In this document: piece after piece, positions 53,927 through 62,009 of the stretch
Layout: each line of letters opens with the position of its first letter
How positions within the stretch are numbered: the first letter of the stretch is position 1
Assembly (NCBI RefSeq): GCF_001866645.1
Contig: NZ_MLYP01000009.1
Location: 1 to 62,009 of the forward strand
Reading direction: 5' to 3'
Length of the DNA: 62,009 nt
Source: Streptomyces colonosanans
Lineage (GTDB): Bacteria; Actinomycetota; Actinomycetes; Streptomycetales; Streptomycetaceae
Made by a program: the position numbers and the translations under genes
The notes under the pieces: model-generated
The model's database searches: none
What the model saw: only the letters and a program-made list of their open reading frames with translations
Told to the model about the DNA's origin: nothing

Positions 53927-56784
53927 AGCTCTGTCTCAGTCCATAGATCCAACAGGCTGTCGCCGAGGCTTGCGGCGGGTTCGGCTGCGGCATTGAGCAG
54001 GGATTGTTCGGTCCAGATGACCTTGCCGCGGGCGCCGTACCGGGTGCCCCAGCGCTGGGCGAACTGGGCGACGAGGAACAGCCCGCGGCCGCCCTCGTCG
54101 GTGGTGGCCGCCCGGCGCAGGTGCGGAGAGGTACTGGAGCCGTCGGAAACCTCGCAGATCAGGCTGTTGCGGTTGTGCAGCAGGCGCAGCCGGATGGGCT
54201 GGCTGCCGTAGTGGATGGCGTTGGTGACCAGTTCGCTGGTGATCAGCTCGGTAGCGAAGGCGACCTGGTCCAGGCCCCAACTCTTCAGCCGGCGGGTGAC
54301 GTCGGCGCGGACGCGGGAAACGGCCGCGGGGTCGGAGGGCACGTCCCAGTCGGCGATTTGGGCCGGGTCCAGTAGGTGGGTGCGGGCGACCAGGAGGGCG
54401 ATGTCGTCGCTGGGGCGCTCGGGCAGCAGGGCGTCGAAAACCGCCTGGCAGGTCTGTTCCGGGGTGCGATCGGGGTGGGCGAGGGCGTCGCGGAGCAGTT
54501 CCAGGCCGGTGTCGAGGTCGCGGTGGCGGTTCTCGATCAGCCCGTCGGTGAACAGGACCAGCCGGCTGCCCTCCGGCAGCCGCAGTGCGGCGGTCTCCAC
54601 TGGCAGGCTGCCGCCCAGGCCCAGCGGTGGGGAGACGGGGATCTCGGGAAAGGCCACCATGCCGTCGGGCAGGACCAGGGCGGGACCGGGGTGGCCGGCC
54701 CGGGCCACTGTCACCTGCCCCGACACAGAGTCGTAGATCGCGTACAGGCAGGTGGCGCCGGTGACCCCCGGGCCATTGCCCTCCGCTGCCTGATCCGCGT
54801 CGATCCGGGCCACCAACTCGTCCAGGTGCCCCAGCAGCTCGTCCGGGGGCAGGTCCAGGGCGGAGAAGTTGTGCACCGCGGTGCGCAGCCGGCCCATGGT
54901 GGCCGCCGCGTGCAGGCCATGCCCGACCACGTCGCCGACCACCAAAGCGACCCGGGCGCCGGGCAGCGGGATGACGTCGAACCAGTCGCCGCCCACCCCG
55001 GCCTGGGCGGGCAGATAGCGGTGTGCGACCTCGACGGCAGACTGCTCGGGCAGGCCGCGGGGCAACAGGCTGCGCTGCAGGGTGACGGCCATGGTGTGCT
55101 CGCGGGTATAGCGGCGGGCGTTGTCGATACACACAGCGGCGCGGGTGGCCAACTCCTCGGCGAAGGAGAGGTCCTCCTCCTCGAAGGGCTGGTTCTCCGA
55201 ACGCCAGAAGTCGGTCATCCCCAGCACGATCCCGCGCGCCTGCAGCGGTACCGAGATCAAGGAGTGGATGCCGTACTCCAGGATCCTCTGAGAGCGTTCT
55301 GGGTCCTGGGCACGCCAGCCGTCGGAAGCCGCCAGGTCGGGCTCGAGCATCGCACGGCCTGTTTCCAGACCTGCGGCTATGGGGTTGGTGGGGACGAACC
55401 GGATCAACTCGCCGACCGGGAAGAGGGGCTGGTCGTTGTGGATTCCGCGGACGGCCGTGCGGCGCATTTCGGTGCTCGGGCCTTCCGGCTCCTCGCCTCG
55501 CAGGACGGGGTCCTGGAGCTCGACGGTGACGAAGTCGGCGAAGCGGGGCACGGCTACTTCGGCCAGCTCCTCGGCGGTTCGTACCACGTCCAGCGTGGTG
55601 CCGATCCGGACCCCGGCGTCGTACAGCAGTCTCAGGCGCTCCCGCGCCACCTCCGCCCGACTGGCCACGGAGCGCAGTTCGGTGGTGTCGCGCAGCGTGG
55701 CCACGCTGCCTGCCTGGCCACCCTTGTCGACCGGCCGCAGGTTGACGGCCAGCAGCCGTTCCCCGGCAAGGTGCACCTCATCGGTGGCCGTACGTCCGGA
55801 GGCCAGCAGCCCGGCAGTGTCCGGCGCCAGGCCGAGGTCGGTGACGTGGCGCCGCTCCGCGTCCGCGGGCAGGTCCAGCAGCCGCCGCGCCTCGTCGTTG
55901 GCCAGCAGCAGCCGCCCGTTCCCTGCGATGATCAGCACCCCCTCCCGCACCGCGTGCAGCACCGCGTCATGGTGCTCGTACATCCGGGTCATCTCGACCG
56001 GGCCCAGTCCGCGGGTCTGGCGCTGCAGTCGCCGGCCCACCAGCGCTGACCCGCCCGCGGCCAGGACGAGCGCACTGCCCGCGGCACCGAAGAGCGTCGG
56101 CAGCTGTTGCGCCACCCGTTCGTTCACATTCTTGATCTTGATTTCGGGGGACACGATGCCGGCGACCGAGCCGTCAGGCCTGAAGACGGGGACCTCCGCG
56201 AACACGGTCAGGCCCAGAGGGGTCACGAGGGTGTCCGTAAGGGTTTTGCCCCTCACCGCCTCCTGATAGGGGTCACCTTTGATGACGTGCTTTCCGATCC
56301 GGTCCGGATCGGGGTGGGTGTATCGGATCCCATGCGTGTTGATGATCACGATGCCGTCGACACCGGACCGTTTCCGGGCCTTCTCGGTAAGCGGCTGCAG
56401 CACCGCGGTCGGGTGAGGGCGGTCCAGTGCCTCCACGATCCCCGGGGAGTTCGCGAACGCCTCGGCTACGGCAATCGTCCGTTTGCGGGCCTCCTCCGTG
56501 CCTTGGCGCCGCGCCTGCACCACCAGCGCCACCACCGTCGCGGCGACGAGCACCACCACGACCACCAGCTGCAGAAGGAACACCTGACCGGCGACGCTTC
56601 GCGCGCACAGCAGAGAGCGCAGGCGCCGCCCTGGCGAACGGCGCGGGGCCTCCCGCTCGCCCTTGGGCCGAGTCGGCTGTCCCGTTCCCGGACGCGGAAC
56701 CTCACGCCGACTCCGCGCACGCCAACCAGCGAACAGGCGGGAAAACGGTATCGAGGATCGGCGGAAACGTCCGAGCGCATCCAT
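53923..56784 (-). CDS. Membrane sensor SpoIIE-type phosphatase with PAS, GAF and HATPase domains
   Basis: About 953 residues. After a basic N-terminus come a membrane helix (near 85), an extracellular Cache-like sensor (TLVTPLGLTVFAEVPVF), a second helix (near 245), a PAS domain (GNGRLLLANDEARRLLDLP), a GAF domain, a PP2C/SpoIIE phosphatase (GGDWFDVIPLPG, VGDVVGHG, LFTDGLIE, PSDDIALLVAR) and a RsbW-like ATPase (ELITSELVTNAIHYG, GGRGL). Such proteins set sigma-factor/anti-sigma switching in Streptomyces. The stop at 53923-53925 lies inside the right end of the TnpB element, so the true C-terminus has been replaced. A broken relative sits at 36940. ATG 56782-56784 is the best start. Confidence 0.9.
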   Translation of the reverse strand: MDALGRFRRSSIPFSRLFAGWRARSRREVPRPGTGQPTRPKGEREAPRRSPGRRLRSLLCARSVAGQVFLLQLVVVVVLVAATVVALVVQARRQGTEEARKRTIAVAEAFANSPGIVEALDRPHPTAVLQPLTEKARKRSGVDGIVIINTHGIRYTHPDPDRIGKHVIKGDPYQEAVRGKTLTDTLVTPLGLTVFAEVPVFRPDGSVAGIVSPEIKIKNVNERVAQQLPTLFGAAGSALVLAAGGSALVGRRLQRQTRGLGPVEMTRMYEHHDAVLHAVREGVLIIAGNGRLLLANDEARRLLDLPADAERRHVTDLGLAPDTAGLLASGRTATDEVHLAGERLLAVNLRPVDKGGQAGSVATLRDTTELRSVASRAEVARERLRLLYDAGVRIGTTLDVVRTAEELAEVAVPRFADFVTVELQDPVLRGEEPEGPSTEMRRTAVRGIHNDQPLFPVGELIRFVPTNPIAAGLETGRAMLEPDLAASDGWRAQDPERSQRILEYGIHSLISVPLQARGIVLGMTDFWRSENQPFEEEDLSFAEELATRAAVCIDNARRYTREHTMAVTLQRSLLPRGLPEQSAVEVAHRYLPAQAGVGGDWFDVIPLPGARVALVVGDVVGHGLHAAATMGRLRTAVHNFSALDLPPDELLGHLDELVARIDADQAAEGNGPGVTGATCLYAIYDSVSGQVTVARAGHPGPALVLPDGMVAFPEIPVSPPLGLGGSLPVETAALRLPEGSRLVLFTDGLIENRHRDLDTGLELLRDALAHPDRTPEQTCQAVFDALLPERPSDDIALLVARTHLLDPAQIADWDVPSDPAAVSRVRADVTRRLKSWGLDQVAFATELITSELVTNAIHYGSQPIRLRLLHNRNSLICEVSDGSSTSPHLRRAATTDEGGRGLFLVAQFAQRWGTRYGARGKVIWTEQSLLNAAAEPAASLGDSLLDLWTETEL

Positions 56785-57037
56785 AGGTCCAGTGTCGCCG
56801 ACCACCGGAAGGCGGCCGGTACGCCGCAAGGCGAACGGGGACGGCGCAGCGGGCGCGGCGCAGGGTCGCGGCGTCCGCAGCCGGTCGTCGCTCGTACGCC
56901 TGCCCACGCCCCGGTGGCAGGATGCAGAGGACACCGCAAGAAATACGACAGAGGATGTCGAGTTTTGTGGAGACAGTGGGGGCGCCGGTCGGTGCCGTGG
57001 TGGCGCGGGCCGGGACGACGGACAGACAAGGACCCTC

Positions 57038-57571
57038 ATGCGCGAAACACCCGACGACCTCCACCGGCTCCAAGCCCTCCTCGACGCCTCACTCTCCCGC
57101 TCCACGGCGCACCTGCGGTCGATCATCAGCAGCGAGCGCACGCTCACCGCCGAGCAGCTCACTCGCGTACTCACCGGCATGTGCACGCTTGCGCTGTCCA
57201 CCGTGACGGCGAAGGGCGAGCCGCGGATCAGCGGCGTGGACGGGCACTTCCTGCACGGAAAGTGGCACTTCGGCACCGCGCGCGGCGCCGCCAAAGCCCG
57301 GCACCTCGCCGCCCGGCCCGCCGTCAGCGCCGCGCACATGCGCGGGGAGGACCTGGGCGTGTTCACACACGGCACAGCGGAAGTCCTCAACCCCCACCGC
57401 GGCGAGCCGGCCGCCGACTGGCCGGACCTGCTGGCGTACTTCCGGGACTTCTACGGCGACGACGCCTTCGACTGGGACAACGACGTGGTCTTCTACCGGC
57501 TGCACCCGCAGTGGATGGCCGTGTTCGCCCCCGACCTCGCCAAGCTCGGCGGGAAGGCGGACGAGGCGTGA
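57038..57571 (+). CDS. PNPOx-like (pyridoxamine 5'-phosphate oxidase family) protein
   Basis: A 177-residue split-barrel flavin-binding protein: LALSTVTAKGEPRISGVDG, then KWHFGTARGAAKARHLAARP. The C-terminal part (YRLHPQWMAVFAPD) is usual for the subfamily. The exact flavin or F420 use is unknown. It overlaps the UvrA-like gene by four bases (GTGA), so the two are made together. The 253 bases upstream hold the divergent promoter region to the phosphatase. Confidence 0.85.
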   Translation: MRETPDDLHRLQALLDASLSRSTAHLRSIISSERTLTAEQLTRVLTGMCTLALSTVTAKGEPRISGVDGHFLHGKWHFGTARGAAKARHLAARPAVSAAHMRGEDLGVFTHGTAEVLNPHRGEPAADWPDLLAYFRDFYGDDAFDWDNDVVFYRLHPQWMAVFAPDLAKLGGKADEA

Positions 57572-60117
57572 CCCCGCCCGTACCGGACACGCGCGTGCCG
57601 GCCCCACACGCTGCCGGGGCCGGCAAGACGCGCGACACCATCGACGTCGTGGGCGCCCGCACCAACAACCTGCGCGACGTGTCCGTCAGCATCCCCAAAG
57701 GCCGGCTCGTCGCCTTTACCGGCGTCAGCGGCAGCGGCAAAACCTCACTCGCCATCGACACCCTGCACAGCGAGGCCCAACTGCGGTACCTGGAGGGCCT
57801 ATCGCCGTTCGTACGCCAGTACATCACCCAGCGCAACCGCCCCAGGGTCGACCGCATTCTCGGCCTCGGCGCCACACTCGCGGTCGACCAGCGCCGCCTG
57901 AACCGCAACCCCCGCTCCACTGTCGCCACCATCACAGGGATCGACGGGCACCTCGGCCTGCTCTACTCGCGCCTCCCGCGGATCGGCCCGGACACGGACC
58001 CGGCCGCGGACACCGGCGCTGGTCCCCTGACCACCGCGCACTTCGACCGCCACACCCCCGAAGGCAGCTGCCCGGACTGCCACGGCGCCGGCGGACGCTG
58101 GCAGGCCCAGGAAGACCTCGTCATCACCCGCCCAGACCTCCCCCTCTTCAAAGGCGCCTCTCCCTGGTACGCGAAATGGCGGTCCGGAGAGCACATGTTC
58201 GTCCCCGCACTCGCCGCCAAACGCGGCGTGGACCTCGGCCGGCCCTGGCAGTCGCTGCCCGCGGCGTTCCGGCACGACGTCCTGTACGGCACCGGCGACG
58301 AGGCGGTCGAGGCCACCGTCGACATCCCGAACAAGAACGAGACGGCCCGTATGACCTACACCTCCAGCCAACCGCTGCGCGGCGCGCTTGCCGAGGTGGA
58401 ACGGGTGTTCGTCAACGCCCAGACGGCCAACGCCAAGCAGCGCTACCTGCCGTACATGCGCAAGCAGCCCTGCGGCACCTGCCACGGCAGCGGATTCGAT
58501 CGGGTCGCCCGGTCCGTACGTCTCGGCGGCCTGACCTACCCCGATCTGCTGGACGTGGATGTACGCGAGGTCCGCCGCTGGGCCGGGCACGTCGCCGATT
58601 CCCTCGACACCCGGCAGCGCACCGTCGGCGAGCCCCTGCTGCAGGACCTCGGACGCCGGCTCCGCCTCCTGGACCGGCTCGGCCTGGCCCACCTGCAGCT
58701 GTCCCGCAGCGCCGCCACACTGTCCGGCGGCGAGTTGCAGCGCACCCGGCTCGTCGCTCAGCTCGGCACCGAGCTGAGCGACGTCATCTTCGTCCTGGAC
58801 GAGCCCGGCGCCGGGCTGCACCCGGCGGACAAGAAGCACCTTCTCGACATCGCCCTGGAGTTGCGCGACGCCGGCAACACCGTCCTCCTCGTCGAACACG
58901 ACCCCGAACTGATCGCCCGCGCCGACTGGATCGTTGATATGGGACCCGGCGCGGGCCGCCGCGGCGGCGAGGTCCTGGTCTCTGGCTCACCCGCCCTGGT
59001 CGCCGCCGACCCCGCCTCGGCCACTGGCCGCTACCTGGCCGGCAACGGGCCGCGGCTGCGCCGTACCCCCCGCCCGGTCCGCGATGACGCCGACTGGGTG
59101 GAACTGCACGGCCTGCGCGCCCACAACGTGGCCGCGGAGCTGCTGCGCCTCCCTGCCGGGCGGCTCACCTGCCTGACCGGGGTCAGCGGCAGCGGCAAGA
59201 GCAGCGTCCTGGGCGCACTCGCCGCGGGCGCGGCGGCCGCCCTCAAAGGCACGGCCGCCGACACCGTGCGCGAGGTGACCGGACTCGACGGATTCGGCTG
59301 GGTCGCCGTGGTCGACCAGGAACCCCTCGGGCGCACGCCGCGGTCCAACCCGGCCACGTACAGCAAGGCGTTCGACATCATCCGCAAACTGTTCGCCGCC
59401 ACCGACACGGCACGCGCGCGCGGCGTCGACGCCTCCTGGTTCAGCTTCAACACCACCGGCGGCCGCTGCGAGACCTGCACCGGCTACGGCCGCAGGCTCG
59501 TCGACATGCACTTCCTCCCCGACATGTGGGTGGTGTGCGACACGTGCGACGGCCGGCGCTACGGGCCCGAGGCCCTGGAGGTCACCTACCTGGGGCTGTC
59601 CGTCGACCAGGTGCTGGACCTGACCGTCGCCGAGGCCGGGGAGGTCTTCACCGCACCCCGGCAGCTCGCGGAGACCCTCGCTGCGCTCGACCGGGTCGGG
59701 CTCGGCTACCTCCGACTCGGCCAGAGCGCCACCGAGCTGTCCGGCGGCGAGGCCCAGCGCCTCAAACTTGCGTCCGCGATCCAGCGCGGCGCGGCGAGCC
59801 GCAAGGCCGGCCTCGTCGTCCTCGACGAACCCGTCTCGGGCCTGCACCCGTCCGACATCCAGCGAGTCGTCGACGCGCTCGACATGCTGCTCGACTCCGG
59901 CAACACCGTCGTCGTGGCCGAACACGACATCCCCGTCGCCGCGTCCGCGGACTGGGTGATCGACCTCGGACCGGGAGCCGGCCCCAACGGAGGCGCGGTG
60001 GTCGCGCAGGGCACCCCCGACACCGTCGCCGGCGCGGACACTCCCACCGCCGGATACCTCCGCCGGTACGCGGCCGGCCTGCCGCTCCTGGACGCCTCGA
60101 AGGACGCACGGCGCTGA
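57568..60117 (+). CDS. UvrA-like excinuclease ATPase paralogue (drug-resistance class)
   Basis: A 849-residue UvrA homologue, shorter than housekeeping UvrA (about 940-1000). Both ABC modules are complete: GVSGSGKTSL, LSGGELQR and VLDEPGAGLHPAD in the first, GVSGSGKSSV, LSGGEAQR and VLDEPVSGLHPSD in the second. CPDCHGAG and CGTCHGSG, and later CETCTGYG and CDTCDGRRYG, supply zinc modules. The UvrB-binding insertion looks reduced. Such paralogues protect against DNA-binding antibiotics such as daunorubicin (DrrC). It starts at GTG 57568. Confidence 0.9.
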   Translation: MTPPVPDTRVPAPHAAGAGKTRDTIDVVGARTNNLRDVSVSIPKGRLVAFTGVSGSGKTSLAIDTLHSEAQLRYLEGLSPFVRQYITQRNRPRVDRILGLGATLAVDQRRLNRNPRSTVATITGIDGHLGLLYSRLPRIGPDTDPAADTGAGPLTTAHFDRHTPEGSCPDCHGAGGRWQAQEDLVITRPDLPLFKGASPWYAKWRSGEHMFVPALAAKRGVDLGRPWQSLPAAFRHDVLYGTGDEAVEATVDIPNKNETARMTYTSSQPLRGALAEVERVFVNAQTANAKQRYLPYMRKQPCGTCHGSGFDRVARSVRLGGLTYPDLLDVDVREVRRWAGHVADSLDTRQRTVGEPLLQDLGRRLRLLDRLGLAHLQLSRSAATLSGGELQRTRLVAQLGTELSDVIFVLDEPGAGLHPADKKHLLDIALELRDAGNTVLLVEHDPELIARADWIVDMGPGAGRRGGEVLVSGSPALVAADPASATGRYLAGNGPRLRRTPRPVRDDADWVELHGLRAHNVAAELLRLPAGRLTCLTGVSGSGKSSVLGALAAGAAAALKGTAADTVREVTGLDGFGWVAVVDQEPLGRTPRSNPATYSKAFDIIRKLFAATDTARARGVDASWFSFNTTGGRCETCTGYGRRLVDMHFLPDMWVVCDTCDGRRYGPEALEVTYLGLSVDQVLDLTVAEAGEVFTAPRQLAETLAALDRVGLGYLRLGQSATELSGGEAQRLKLASAIQRGAASRKAGLVVLDEPVSGLHPSDIQRVVDALDMLLDSGNTVVVAEHDIPVAASADWVIDLGPGAGPNGGAVVAQGTPDTVAGADTPTAGYLRRYAAGLPLLDASKDARR

Positions 60118-60446
60118 CGTACGGCGTGCCGGCGCGACCGGTCGCATGCGTGGTCCGCGGCGGCTGTCCGTTCGCCACGGGCCACGCATGGCTTGCCCTT
60201 GGACCGGGGCAAGCCCGAGCCACCGCGCCCGGCGAGAATGGTGCCGAGCCCGTACCCCGAAGGTCCGGCCACGCAGGAGGCGCCACCGAGCCGCTGCGCC
60301 AGACAGGCAGAAGCCGTCATCACGGCGTTCCAGGCCGGCCTCGCCGACCCGGGGGCGGCGTAGCCCGCGGATGCGCGCCCCTGCAGCGCCACGGCGTGGC
60401 ATTCATGAGCACCCCGCACTGCTGCTTCCTGTGATCGGGAGACCTT

Positions 60447-60477
60447 GAGGGCGATGCCGGACAGCGTCGCCCTCTTT
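60447..60477 (+). terminator. Rho-independent terminator
   Basis: Perfect 8-base stem GAGGGCGA/TCGCCCTC with a 12-base loop and a short T run, 330 bases after the UvrA-like gene. Between 60118 and 60446 I see no gene. Confidence 0.55.
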
Positions 60478-60612
60478 GTGCGCCTGCTGCGTGAACCACG
60501 TCCCCGGAGCTGCCCGTACCGAGGTGACCGGACGCCGGGCCCGTTCCTTCCTGGGGGCGGCTCTGAGCGCGCGTGCAGGCACGGGTCCCTTCCCTTCACC
60601 GTCGCCTGGAGT

Positions 60613-60720
60613 GCCTCGTTCCTCGACCTGTTGCACTGCCCGACCTGCCGCGCCCGCCTCCACCCCGCCCCCGGAGCACTGCGCTGCCCGGCAGGCCATA
60701 CCTTCGACATTGCCCGCCGG
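60613..60720 (+). pseudogene. Zinc-finger remnant of an RlmA/TlrB-type rRNA methyltransferase
   Basis: About 36 codons read FLDLLHCPTCRARLHPAP, then ALRCPAGHTFDIAR: the C-x2-C-x12-C-x3-H zinc finger that starts RlmA/TlrB 23S rRNA guanine methyltransferases. The methyltransferase domain that should follow is absent and the sequence turns to noise. The rest of 60478-60890 is empty. Confidence 0.65.
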
Positions 60721-60850
60721 TCGAGCTCGGCGATACTCCTACGTCAAGCACGAGACCAACTCCGGACTGTTTCCAACACGCTTCAACAGCTTTAGGCTGT
60801 GCGTCGCAACACTTTCTCTCAGCACGTCACTTTTCGGAACGTGATCACTG

Positions 60851-60873
60851 CATCGATTTCGATTACGTCGATG
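60851..60873. promoter_or_regulatory. Possible operator ahead of the GH35 gene
   Basis: CATCGA and TCGATG are separated by 11 bases and end 17 bases before the ATG. The site overlaps the likely leader, and a sugar-responsive repressor could use it. Confidence 0.3.
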
Positions 60874-60890
60874 ACGACGGAAGGACTGAC

Positions 60891-62009
60891 ATGCGCATAC
60901 CATTACGCGCGCGGGCGGCGAGACGGGTGACCCGCGGGGTCACCGTCGCGCTCACCACGCTCGCGCTGGGCTCCTTCGGCCTCACCGCCGCGGAGTCCGC
61001 GCAGACCCGACCGCACGCGGCGGAGCCTGCCCACACGGTCGGCCACGACGACACGGCCCTGACCATCGACGGCAAGCCCCTCTCCATCTGGTCCGGCGAG
61101 TTCCACTACTGGCGGCTGCCCAGCCCGGATGCCTGGCGCGACGTGCTGCAGAAGATGAAGGCGGGCGGCTTCAACGCCACGTCGATCTACTTCGACTGGG
61201 GCTTCCACTCCCCCAAGCCCGGCGTGTACGACTTCGAGGGCCTCCGTGACGTCGACAAGCTGCTCGACATCGCGAAGGAAGTCGGGATCTACGTCATCGC
61301 ACGGCCCGGCCCCTACATCAACGCGGAGACCGACGGCGGCGGCTTCCCCGGCTGGCTGGTCACCCAGAAGGGCAAGGCCCGCACCACCGCGCCCGACTAC
61401 CTCGCCGCCTCCGACGAGTGGCTGTCGCAGATCGATCCGATCCTCGCCCGGCACCAGCTCACCAACGGCACGGGCACGGTGATCGCCTATCAGGTCGAGA
61501 ACGAGTACTACGAGGACACCGCCGACGGGCACGCGTACATCAAGCATCTGGTGGACAAGGCACGCGCCGACGGCATCACCGTGCCGCTGACGGGCAATCA
61601 CGACGGCGTCTTCGCCAGGGAACTCGACATCGACAGCACCGACTCCTACCCTCAGGGCTTCAACTGCTCCAACCCGGACGTCTGGCGTGGCCTGCCCGAC
61701 TTCTCGGGCCGGAAGATCCCCAACCAGCCGCTGTTCCTGGGGGAGTTCCAGGGTGGTTCCTTCGACCCGTGGGGCGGCCCCGGCTACGACAAGTGCCGGC
61801 AGCTCACCAACGGTGACTTCGAGAAGGCCGCGTACGAGAACAACATCGCGTCCGGTGCCACCATGCAGAACTTCTACATGGCCTACGGCGGCACGTCCTG
61901 GGGCTGGCTGCCCTCGCCCAGCGCGGTCTACTCCTCCTACGACTACGGCGCGCCGATCCGCGAGGACCGTCAGCTGAGCGAGAAATACCTGGTGAACAAG
62001 CGGCTCGGC
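60891..62009 (+). CDS. Secreted GH35 beta-galactosidase, cut by the window end
   Basis: At least 373 residues, open to the last base. A signal peptide with twin arginines (RARAARRVTRGVTVALTTLA) ends near AAESAQT, so it is exported. The GH35 catalytic domain shows FHYWRLPSPDAW, TSIYFDWGFHSP, the acid/base in AYQVENEY (second Glu, about E204) and the nucleophile in FLGEFQGG (about E286). Family enzymes release galactose from beta-galactosides. GGAAGGA precedes ATG 60891. The remainder, likely with beta-sandwich domains, lies beyond the window. Confidence 0.92.
   Translation, partial: MRIPLRARAARRVTRGVTVALTTLALGSFGLTAAESAQTRPHAAEPAHTVGHDDTALTIDGKPLSIWSGEFHYWRLPSPDAWRDVLQKMKAGGFNATSIYFDWGFHSPKPGVYDFEGLRDVDKLLDIAKEVGIYVIARPGPYINAETDGGGFPGWLVTQKGKARTTAPDYLAASDEWLSQIDPILARHQLTNGTGTVIAYQVENEYYEDTADGHAYIKHLVDKARADGITVPLTGNHDGVFARELDIDSTDSYPQGFNCSNPDVWRGLPDFSGRKIPNQPLFLGEFQGGSFDPWGGPGYDKCRQLTNGDFEKAAYENNIASGATMQNFYMAYGGTSWGWLPSPSAVYSSYDYGAPIREDRQLSEKYLVNKRLG

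Noticed and set aside
56785..57390. Extra 200 residues at the N-terminus of the sensor phosphatase
   Set aside because: The extension is antisense to the PNPOx-like gene; ATG 56784 precedes the basic segment and first membrane helix.

Overview
The window looks like a piece of a Streptomyces (or close actinomycete) chromosome. Coding sequence is very GC-rich, GTG and TTG starts are common, and genes overlap by ATGA or GTGA. The families present are typical: GH1 and GH35 glycosidases, FhuF-like [2Fe-2S] proteins, SpoIIE-type phosphatases, and LacI and TetR regulators. Many broken genes, insertion-sequence scraps and repeats suggest an accessory region such as a chromosome arm. I saw no tRNA, rRNA, CRISPR array or phage module.

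Layout. 0-6 kb: a beta-glucoside pair (GH1 enzyme and MFS transporter), a secreted metal-dependent hydrolase with a CBM32-like domain, and a GNAT acetyltransferase. 6.3-11.5 kb: two minus-strand operons, each behind a cobalamin riboswitch. One encodes a BtuFCD-like ABC importer plus a FhuF-like protein; the other encodes a thioredoxin-like [2Fe-2S] ferredoxin plus a second FhuF-like protein. 11.7-13.9 kb: an SGNH hydrolase, then fragments of three unrelated genes. 13.9-18.7 kb: a minus-strand operon that looks imported, with a group IV PLP decarboxylase fused in frame to an IS3 OrfA remnant, a 664-residue unknown protein, and a carrier-thioesterase protein with unusual active sites. 18.7-19.2 kb: a frameshifted pentapeptide-repeat pseudogene and an IS481-type scrap.

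19.2-28.3 kb and 28.7-36.7 kb hold two paralogous Opp/Dpp-type importer operons, each ending in an amidase. The first is run by a TetR regulator and starts with a CocE-type hydrolase; the second is run by a LacI regulator with a perfect 18-bp operator. 36.8-37.5 kb is debris, including a broken phosphatase gene. 37.5-47.7 kb is a plus-strand acyl-CoA island: a chimeric carboxylase remnant, thiolase, TetR, acyl-CoA ligase, enoyl-CoA hydratase, a two-subunit B12-dependent mutase of unusual active-site sequence, 3-hydroxyacyl-CoA dehydrogenase, metallo-beta-lactamase-fold hydrolase and the mutase chaperone MeaB. It reads as a complete acid-degradation pathway with a carbon-skeleton rearrangement step, and it would use the B12 that the 6-11 kb operons take up.

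47.8-51.9 kb: TetR, APC permease and a YtcJ-like amidohydrolase, followed by a 283-bp repeat and a deleted ghost copy of the LacI/Opp cluster. 52.2-53.9 kb: a TnpB-only IS605-type element whose right end supplies the stop codon of a large sensor phosphatase (53.9-56.8 kb). 57.0-60.1 kb: a PNPOx-like protein overlapping a UvrA-like ATPase. The window ends inside a secreted GH35 beta-galactosidase.

The strongest candidates for something new are the B12-riboswitch-controlled FhuF/ferredoxin pair, the divergent mutase island, and the carrier-thioesterase operon with substituted catalytic residues.
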